Shown: in pieces, positions 6,595-11,164 of the stretch
How positions within the stretch are numbered: position 1 is the stretch's first letter
How the letters are laid out: every line of letters begins with the position of its first letter
Source of the DNA: an uncultured Chlorobiota bacterium
GTDB taxonomy: Bacteria > Bacteroidota > Kapaibacteriia > OLB7
NCBI GenBank assembly: GCA_946481475.1
Contig: CAMLOB010000080.1
Span: forward strand, 1-11,164
DNA length: 11,164 nucleotides
Direction of reading: 5' to 3'
Notes under the pieces: generated by a model
The model's input: only the letters and a program-made list of their open reading frames with translations
Told to the model about the DNA's origin: nothing
Database searches by the model: none
Position numbers and translations under genes: made by a program

Positions 6595-7452
6595 TTACGG
6601 GACAAGGATCGAGACGCCGAGTCCGGCCATCGCATCGTCGGCTCCGTCGGAAAAACCGAAGCCGAAGGCAAGATCGAACTGCACGTTGCCGATCGGACTC
6701 CAGGTAACTCCCGCATCGATTGCATGGGCGGCAATATCGTCCCACGGTCCGTTACCGTAGACCTCCAGGAAAGCTCCGAACGGATCGAAGAGTTCCATGC
6801 CGAGCGCAAGCGTGTAAAGAGTTTCAAACGTTCCGTCATTCCACTCCCCTCCGACGTTGTAGCCGAGCGAGAAGATCCCCCCCAGTTCGTGGGAGACCGC
6901 CACGCGCACATCGGGACTGAGATCCTCAGGCGCAAGGTGCTCGGTCCCGACCGGAAGGGTCAGGTGGGCAAGGAGAGCGACCTGCGGGAGAATTCCGTTT
7001 CCTTTCACAAGCCTCACCTTGCCGCCAACCGCCAGATCGCCGATGCCGCTGAGACTGGAGGAGAAAGGAGAACAGGGGGGCTGATCGCAGGTCTCACCCG
7101 GATTGAAATTCTGCGAGGTGATCACCCCGCCGACTCTCAACTCAAACGTTTCACTCAGGCCGATCCGGAGGAGAACCGCCGGAAGCGTGAATCGCTGTTC
7201 GGTCTCCAGACTGTCGCTTGCGGTCGGATCGAAGACCTCGTTCAGGGCAATACCGAAGCCGGCCTCGATCTGTACGTGAGCCGGAGGAACAATCGACGCC
7301 GACTCGGTCTGATCCGGCCTGTCGGTCACAAGTCCCTCTCCCCCCTCACCCTGTCCCCGCGCAATCAACGGGAAGCAGAGCAGCAGAGCGACCGCCATCC
7401 CGAACTTCCAGGTTCGGCTCCCCTTGTATCGGTAATGATTCCGTGTTTTCAT
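6595..7452 (-). CDS. Probable outer-membrane beta-barrel protein, phenol_MetA_deg/'transporter' type
   Basis: A 285-residue exported protein. A basic start (1-17) and hydrophobic run GMAVALLLCFPLIA (18-31) form a signal peptide ending near residue 33. The mature N-terminus shows GLVTDRPDQTESA (40-52), a hallmark of proteins annotated as 'transporter' or 'MetA-pathway of phenol degradation' outer-membrane proteins. The rest is alternating short strands and glycine-rich turns (for example VQIEAGFGIAL, FELRVGGVI, VQFDLAFGFGF), as in beta-barrels. A cysteine pair, C122 and C127, lies in what looks like a loop. It ends in VP rather than the aromatic residue common in barrel proteins. Only an AAGAAG precedes the ATG. 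The gene sits between the two ABC-3 permease genes, same strand, which suggests a link with metal uptake or outer-membrane passage; direct evidence is lacking. Confidence 0.82.
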   Translation of the reverse strand: MKTRNHYRYKGSRTWKFGMAVALLLCFPLIARGQGEGGEGLVTDRPDQTESASIVPPAHVQIEAGFGIALNEVFDPTASDSLETEQRFTLPAVLLRIGLSETFELRVGGVITSQNFNPGETCDQPPCSPFSSSLSGIGDLAVGGKVRLVKGNGILPQVALLAHLTLPVGTEHLAPEDLSPDVRVAVSHELGGIFSLGYNVGGEWNDGTFETLYTLALGMELFDPFGAFLEVYGNGPWDDIAAHAIDAGVTWSPIGNVQFDLAFGFGFSDGADDAMAGLGVSILVP

Positions 7453-7492
7453 GTTCTTCTTGTCTGTGATGTTTTGCCGGGGAGTTTTCGGG

Positions 7493-7590
7493 TATCAGCT
7501 TTGGGCTATGAGCCATCAGCTTTGAGTTGTCGGCTTTGAGCTATCAGCTTTGAGCTATCAGCTTTGGGCTGTCAGCCATCGGCTTGGCGC
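7493..7590. repeat. Tandem array of 14 degenerate heptamers
   Basis: Exactly 98 bases made of 14 consecutive 7-base units. The common forms are TATCAGC and TTTGAGC, often alternating to give a 14-base super-unit. Variants are TTTGGGC, TATGAGC, CATCAGC, TGTCGGC and TGTCAGC; the final units (CATCGGC, TTGGCGC) are degenerate. Nearly every unit ends in GC. The array lies in the 221-base gap (7453-7673) between the permease-DtxR gene and the outer-membrane protein gene. It interrupts the otherwise tightly packed operon. No open frame and no strong hairpin run through it. Confidence 0.85.
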
Positions 7591-7673
7591 CTTTGCTCTT
7601 TGCGTCCGCGGCGGCGGATTGCGTGACCTTCTCTGCCGTAACGTGAGAATCTCTCTTCCCTTCTTCACTTTAT
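7591..7673. other. Non-coding remainder of the operon gap
   Basis: Next to the heptamer array lies a GC-rich patch with CTTTGC repeated (7591 onward) and GCGGCGGCGG near 7609, then an A/T-richer part up to the permease stop. I see no gene and no clear promoter. If the outer-membrane protein gene has its own promoter, it should lie in 7453-7673. Confidence 0.35.
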
Positions 7674-8969
7674 TTACCTGTATGGTATCGCCTGATGATG
7701 CGGATCGCTCTGGGGGCGGTTCAGCAAGCGTTCCAGCTCCAACTCCAGTTCGGGTGTCAGGACGTGTTCGATCGACTCGGCATCATCGTGGACATGATCC
7801 GGAGCGATCCGGACATACTGGGTCAGATAGACTTCCCAGAGGCGATGCAATCGTGTGATGCGGGCACCCCGGGCAATCCCCTCGGAGGTCATGCGCCAGC
7901 CTCCTCCTCCGGTCGATTCTACATATCCTTCCCCTGCCAGTCTCACCAGTCCCCGCCGGAGTGTCACCGGAGGGATGTTCCGGTAGGCACGAATCTCATC
8001 GAGACTTCTCTCCCCGTCAAAGACTCCATCTTCCTCCCCTATCCGGTGCATCGTCTTCAGGATATTCTCCGCCAGCGTCCTGCGGACATTTCTGCGGCGA
8101 CGGATCCACCGGGCGATCACCCCCCGCTGCGGGGCGACAAGGAGCGAGAAGAAGAAGAGACCGGAAGCGACCACCACAATCCAGGGACCGGTCGGCATCC
8201 GGGGCTCCAGATAGCTGATGAAGGCTCCGGCATATCCGGAGAGGACACCGAAGAAAGAGGCAAGAAGGATCATCACACCGAGCCGTTCGGTCCAGTAGCG
8301 GGCAGCAGCAGCCGGAGTGATGAGCATTGCGGCCATCAGGACAACACCGACCGCCTGAATACCGACGACAACGGCAAGCACCAGAAGAGTCGTCATCAGC
8401 AGTTCCAGAAAGCCGGCGGGAAATCCGATTGCCTTCGTAAACTCCGGATCGAACGAGATCAGCTTCAATTCCTTGAAACTGACCATGATCGCCAGAAGAA
8501 GAAAGAGACTGACCGATCCGAAGATGTAGACATCCCGCTCCAGAAGCGAGGCGGCCTGTCCGAACAGGAATTTGTCCAGTCCCGACTGATCGGCCGCGCC
8601 GGAGTGCTGGATGTGCGTCATCAGCAGAATGCCGAGTCCGAAGAAAACGCTGAGCGTCAGGCCGATCGCCGCATCCTCCCTGATCCGGCTTTTGCGGACG
8701 ATGAAGTCCATGGCAACCATGCTGAACCAGCCGGTGACGATTGCCCCGATCATCAGAGCCAGGGGATCTTTCGACCCGACAATCATGAACGCACCGGCGA
8801 CGCCGGGCAGAACCGAGTGGGCGACAGCGTCGCCGACAAGGGCCCGCTTCCGCAGCAGGGCGAAACAGCCGATCGCGGCCGACCCGATGCCGAGAAGAAT
8901 CGAACCGATCACCACCGTCCGTGTGCTCAAGTCACGCAGCAGAAGGAAGTCCAGCAACTCGGCGTTCAT
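7674..8969 (-). CDS. Metal ABC permease (ABC-3) fused to a DtxR/MntR-like regulator module
   Basis: A 431-residue fusion. Residues 1-285 are an ABC-3 permease for divalent metals with about eight hydrophobic segments, the hallmark [15 protein letters not shown] (47-61) and [12 protein letters not shown] (166-177). A basic patch [11 protein letters not shown] (287-297) joins it to a cytoplasmic DtxR-like module: a winged-helix part (about 298-366, with [19 protein letters not shown] and a GWRMTSEG wing) and the metal-binding and dimerisation part (367-431). By eye alignment, H375, E379 and H394 match DtxR H79, E83 and H98. E398, E401 and H402 match C102, E105 and H106. Glutamate in place of Cys102 is the MntR pattern. 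The N-terminal ligand (DtxR M10, MntR D8) appears to be N302. Its ATG overlaps the stop of the ATPase gene (ATGA). Ordinary ABC-3 permeases are 270-300 residues, so the extra 140 are a true addition. Confidence 0.93.
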   Translation of the reverse strand: MNAELLDFLLLRDLSTRTVVIGSILLGIGSAAIGCFALLRKRALVGDAVAHSVLPGVAGAFMIVGSKDPLALMIGAIVTGWFSMVAMDFIVRKSRIREDAAIGLTLSVFFGLGILLMTHIQHSGAADQSGLDKFLFGQAASLLERDVYIFGSVSLFLLLAIMVSFKELKLISFDPEFTKAIGFPAGFLELLMTTLLVLAVVVGIQAVGVVLMAAMLITPAAAARYWTERLGVMILLASFFGVLSGYAGAFISYLEPRMPTGPWIVVVASGLFFFSLLVAPQRGVIARWIRRRRNVRRTLAENILKTMHRIGEEDGVFDGERSLDEIRAYRNIPPVTLRRGLVRLAGEGYVESTGGGGWRMTSEGIARGARITRLHRLWEVYLTQYVRIAPDHVHDDAESIEHVLTPELELELERLLNRPQSDPHHQAIPYR

Positions 8970-9814
8970 TGCATATCTCTCCCCCTCTCCTGTCGCTTCA
9001 TCAATTCGGCCACTTCGGTCAGCAGATTCAGACGCCCGCCGTAGGCCTGCTGCAACAGGGTGTCGGTAAAGACTTCCTCAAGGGGACCGAAGGCGATCAG
9101 CCGAAGATTCAGCAGAAGGACCCAATCGAAATACTCACGGACCGTGCCGAGATCGTGATGGACGACGATGACGGTCTTCCCGCGACGGCGCATCTCACGG
9201 AGCAATTCAATGATCGCCCCTTCGGTGGCGGCGTCGACGCCGACAAAGGGTTCGTCCATCAGGTAAAGGTCGGCATCCTGAGCAAGCGCACGGGCGATGA
9301 AGACCCGCTGCTGCTGGCCACCGGAGAGTTGCGAGATCTGTCGTTTCGCCAGATCAGCGATCCCGACCTGACGAAGGGCCTCCATCGCCACGTCGTGATC
9401 CGAAACGCGGGGACGGCGAAACAGACCGATCCGTCCATACCGTCCCATCAGAACCACGTCGAGAACGCTTGTCGGGAAATCCCAGTCGACGGAGTTCCGT
9501 TGCGGGACGTAGCCGACCCGATTTCGCGCATCCTCAAGATCTTTGCCATAGATTTTCACGTAGCCGCTTGCCGGAGGAACCAGCCCCATAATTGCCTTGA
9601 TCAGCGTCGACTTCCCGGCACCGTTCGGACCGACAATGGCAATCAGTTTCCCCTCCGGGGTTTCGAAGTCGATATCCCACAATACCGGTCGCCGATGATA
9701 GCTCACCGTCAGATCGTGAACTTCCAGAGGTGGGATAACCGTTGCAGGCTTCTCCTCTTCTCCTTCCGGCTTTTCTTTTGTTCTGCCGCCGCTCAGATTT
9801 TCCCTGAATTTCAT
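8966..9814 (-). CDS. Metal ABC transporter ATP-binding protein (TroB/MntB-like)
   Basis: ATPase subunit of 282 residues that powers the divalent-metal importer from the cytoplasmic side. All nucleotide-binding motifs are present: Walker [10 protein letters not shown] (62-70), Q-loop Q105 in [13 protein letters not shown], signature LSGGQ (163-167), Walker B LYLMDEP (183-189) and the switch histidine H220 in VVHHDL. The SVDWDFP stretch after the Q-loop is typical of Mn/Zn/Fe (Tro, Mnt, Sit) ATPases. An unusual charged N-terminal extension of about 28 residues (rich in Glu and Lys) precedes the ABC domain. Its ATG overlaps the stop of the lipoprotein gene and its TGA overlaps the start of the permease fusion gene, both as ATGA, so translation is probably coupled on both sides. 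Confidence 0.95.
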   Translation of the reverse strand: MKFRENLSGGRTKEKPEGEEEKPATVIPPLEVHDLTVSYHRRPVLWDIDFETPEGKLIAIVGPNGAGKSTLIKAIMGLVPPASGYVKIYGKDLEDARNRVGYVPQRNSVDWDFPTSVLDVVLMGRYGRIGLFRRPRVSDHDVAMEALRQVGIADLAKRQISQLSGGQQQRVFIARALAQDADLYLMDEPFVGVDAATEGAIIELLREMRRRGKTVIVVHHDLGTVREYFDWVLLLNLRLIAFGPLEEVFTDTLLQQAYGGRLNLLTEVAELMKRQERGRDMQ

Positions 9815-10740
9815 TTCAGCGCCTCGACAATCGTGTTCACGTTCGCCGTTACCATTCCGATGTATGTCCCTTCCGGCGTCCCGTCGGGTCCCATGGCATC
9901 GGAGAAGAGTTCACCACCGATTTTCACGTCGTGCCCTTTCGACGTCACTCCTTCCACCAGGGCTTCGATGTTTCTTCGGGGAACACTCGACTCGACAAAG
10001 ACGGCCTTCACCTTTCGTCCGACAATCAGATCGACCATCGCAGTCCGGTCGGCAAGTCCGAATTCGGAAACCGTGCTGATTCCCTGAAGTCCGTGGACTT
10101 CCATGCCGTATGCCCGACCGAAGTAGCCGAAGGCGTCGTGGGCGGTCACCAGAAGCCGGAAGGCTTCCGGAATCGAGGCGATATGTTCGCGCACCCACCG
10201 GTCGAGAGAATCGAGTCGGGCGAGATAGGCCCCGCCACGCTGCCGGTAAACTCCGGCGTTGGCTTCGTCAATCACTGCAAGCGTATCGACCAGACGGGCA
10301 ATGCCCGATCTCCAGAGAGCGACGTCGAACCAGATATGAGGATCGAACGCCCCCTCAAACTCCGGCGGTCTGCGGAGTGATGAGGTATCGAGCAGTTCGC
10401 CGATGGCGATCACCGGTTTGCGTGCCGCCAACTTCCCCAGAACATCGGCCATCTTCCCCTCCAGATGGAGACCGTTGTAGAGAATAATGTCGGCGTCGGT
10501 CAGGAGCTTCAGATCGTTCTGCGACGCCTTGTAGAGATGAGGATCGACTCCCGGCCCCATCAGTCCGATCACCTCTGCCCGGTCACCGGCAATGTTTTCT
10601 GCGGCGTCGGCCAGCATCCCGGTTGTGGTCACAATGACCACTTTCTCCCCCTCTCCCCGATCCCCGTTCTCTCCTTCCGCTCCGCACCCGGTGAGGAGAA
10701 GAAGCCCCCCCATCGTCAGATAGAATAAAACCTTTTTCAT
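9811..10740 (-). CDS. Metal-binding lipoprotein of ABC importer (TroA/MntA/ZnuA family)
   Basis: Cluster 9 solute-binding protein of 309 residues that captures a divalent metal and hands it to the permeases. A lysine-containing start, hydrophobic run and lipobox LLTGC make C19 the lipidated cysteine. The four metal ligands can be placed: H68 in VDPHLYK, H135 in FDPHIWFD, H201 in [10 protein letters not shown] and D281 in LFSDAMG. This is the His-His-His-Asp set of TroA, almost at the same residue numbers; many Mn-specific PsaA-type proteins have Glu as the third ligand. There is no long His-rich loop of the ZnuA type. The metal could be Mn, Zn or Fe. The start is ATG at 10738-10740, overlapping the regulator stop by one base (TGATG), with GGAAAGGGG just upstream; GTG at 10743 would add one residue. 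Confidence 0.95.
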   Translation of the reverse strand: MKKVLFYLTMGGLLLLTGCGAEGENGDRGEGEKVVIVTTTGMLADAAENIAGDRAEVIGLMGPGVDPHLYKASQNDLKLLTDADIILYNGLHLEGKMADVLGKLAARKPVIAIGELLDTSSLRRPPEFEGAFDPHIWFDVALWRSGIARLVDTLAVIDEANAGVYRQRGGAYLARLDSLDRWVREHIASIPEAFRLLVTAHDAFGYFGRAYGMEVHGLQGISTVSEFGLADRTAMVDLIVGRKVKAVFVESSVPRRNIEALVEGVTSKGHDVKIGGELFSDAMGPDGTPEGTYIGMVTANVNTIVEALK

Positions 10741-11164
10741 CACCCCTTTCCGGTCTTGTTGTTTTCGCCTTTCTGTGATTCAAGCTCAATGAAAACGCTC
10801 TGCGCCAGCTTCTCCGAGACGATCGATTCACGTTTACCGGCAATCAGCCGGACCGAGCCGTCGAAACCGATCCGTTCGACTACCCGAACAGGCGTGCCGA
10901 TCTCCAGTCCGAGCGATGCGGCATAGCGGAGCAGCTCCGGATACTCATCGCTGACGCGGGCGACAAAGCCTTTTCTCCCCGGCTCCATCACCGCAAGAGG
11001 GAAGAGATCCCGCTTCGGAATTCTGCCGTCCTTTGCCGGAATCGGATCGCCGTGCGGATCGTGCATCGGATTCCCCAGGAAGTCGTCGAGCCGGTTGACC
11101 AGTTCGTCCGAATCGATGTGTTCAAGCTGATCGGCCAGGGAGTGAACCTGATCCCACGCAAAGT
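10740..11164 (-). CDS. DtxR/MntR-family metalloregulator, N-terminally truncated by the window edge
   Basis: The 140 C-terminal residues of a DtxR-family repressor; the DNA-binding winged helix lies beyond the right edge. The visible part starts in the metal-binding and dimerisation domain. V-H-S-L-A-D-Q-L-E-H aligns with DtxR H98, C102, E105 and H106, with aspartate at the C102 position, so the thiol ligand of iron-type DtxR is absent. The family-typical segment GNPMHDPHGDPIP follows. The last 80 residues hold an SH3-like (FeoA-like) C-terminal domain (GTPVRVVERIG, VRLIAGKRESIVSEKLAQ). It is the first visible gene of the metal operon and overlaps the lipoprotein start by one base. It is expected to repress the operon when the metal is plentiful; the operator would lie outside the window. 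Confidence 0.92.
   Translation of the reverse strand, partial: FAWDQVHSLADQLEHIDSDELVNRLDDFLGNPMHDPHGDPIPAKDGRIPKRDLFPLAVMEPGRKGFVARVSDEYPELLRYAASLGLEIGTPVRVVERIGFDGSVRLIAGKRESIVSEKLAQSVFIELESQKGENNKTGKG

Noticed and set aside
6532..7539. Plus-strand open frame of 335 codons over the outer-membrane protein gene
   Set aside because: Its product is Arg-rich and featureless, while the minus strand has a signal peptide and the DRPDQTES motif.
7493..7590. CRISPR array
   Set aside because: Units are 7 bases in direct contact with no unique spacers, and no cas gene is near.
7453..7673. DtxR/MntR operator inside the operon gap
   Set aside because: I found no palindrome resembling DtxR or MntR boxes; the direct repeats there lack dyad symmetry of the needed length.
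7695..9044. Long plus-strand open frame of 449 codons across the permease fusion
   Set aside because: The translation is charged, low-complexity and without domains, typical of the antisense of a membrane-protein gene in GC-rich DNA.

Overview
The window is GC-rich bacterial chromosome, compactly coded. The organism is Gram-negative: there is a lipoprotein solute-binding protein, a probable outer-membrane beta-barrel protein, a periplasmic AMIN/Amidase_3 enzyme and an L,D-transpeptidase. Several genes lack a clear Shine-Dalgarno sequence, and one promoter candidate (3102-3129) fits the Bacteroidetes-type TAnnTTTG element. This leans weakly toward the Bacteroidetes/FCB group, but the sequence does not prove it. 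No phage, insertion sequence or CRISPR array is present.

Left part (1-4453), envelope and single genes: a truncated ATP-grasp-like protein (minus); an N-acetylmuramoyl-L-alanine amidase (plus) convergent with a YkuD L,D-transpeptidase (minus), both acting on peptidoglycan; a cysteine-free protein of unknown family (plus) ending at a strong bidirectional terminator; and a small degenerate GIY-YIG protein (minus). Centre (4524-5222): tRNA-Gly(CCC) on the minus strand, a MutT-like NUDIX hydrolase (plus), and a short repeat/palindrome patch.

Right part (5223-11164), the main system: a minus-strand gene string for divalent metal (Mn/Zn/Fe) uptake. In transcription order it reads: DtxR/MntR-family regulator (N-terminus outside the window), TroA-like metal-binding lipoprotein, ABC ATPase, ABC-3 permease fused to a complete DtxR-like module, a heptamer repeat array, an outer-membrane beta-barrel protein, a second ABC-3 permease, and a YkgJ-type cysteine-cluster protein. 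The first four genes overlap by 1 to 4 bases and are probably translationally coupled. The layout resembles the tro operon of Treponema (troABCD plus troR). It departs from it by the permease-regulator fusion, by an outer-membrane protein between the two permeases, and by the cysteine-cluster protein at the end.

The most interesting observations are the membrane-tethered metalloregulator domain, whose carboxyl-terminal metal ligands are intact while its amino-terminal ligand looks lost; the beta-barrel gene inside the transporter operon; the period-7 repeat array; the GIY-YIG protein that appears to have lost its catalytic residues; and the unknown cysteine-free protein.
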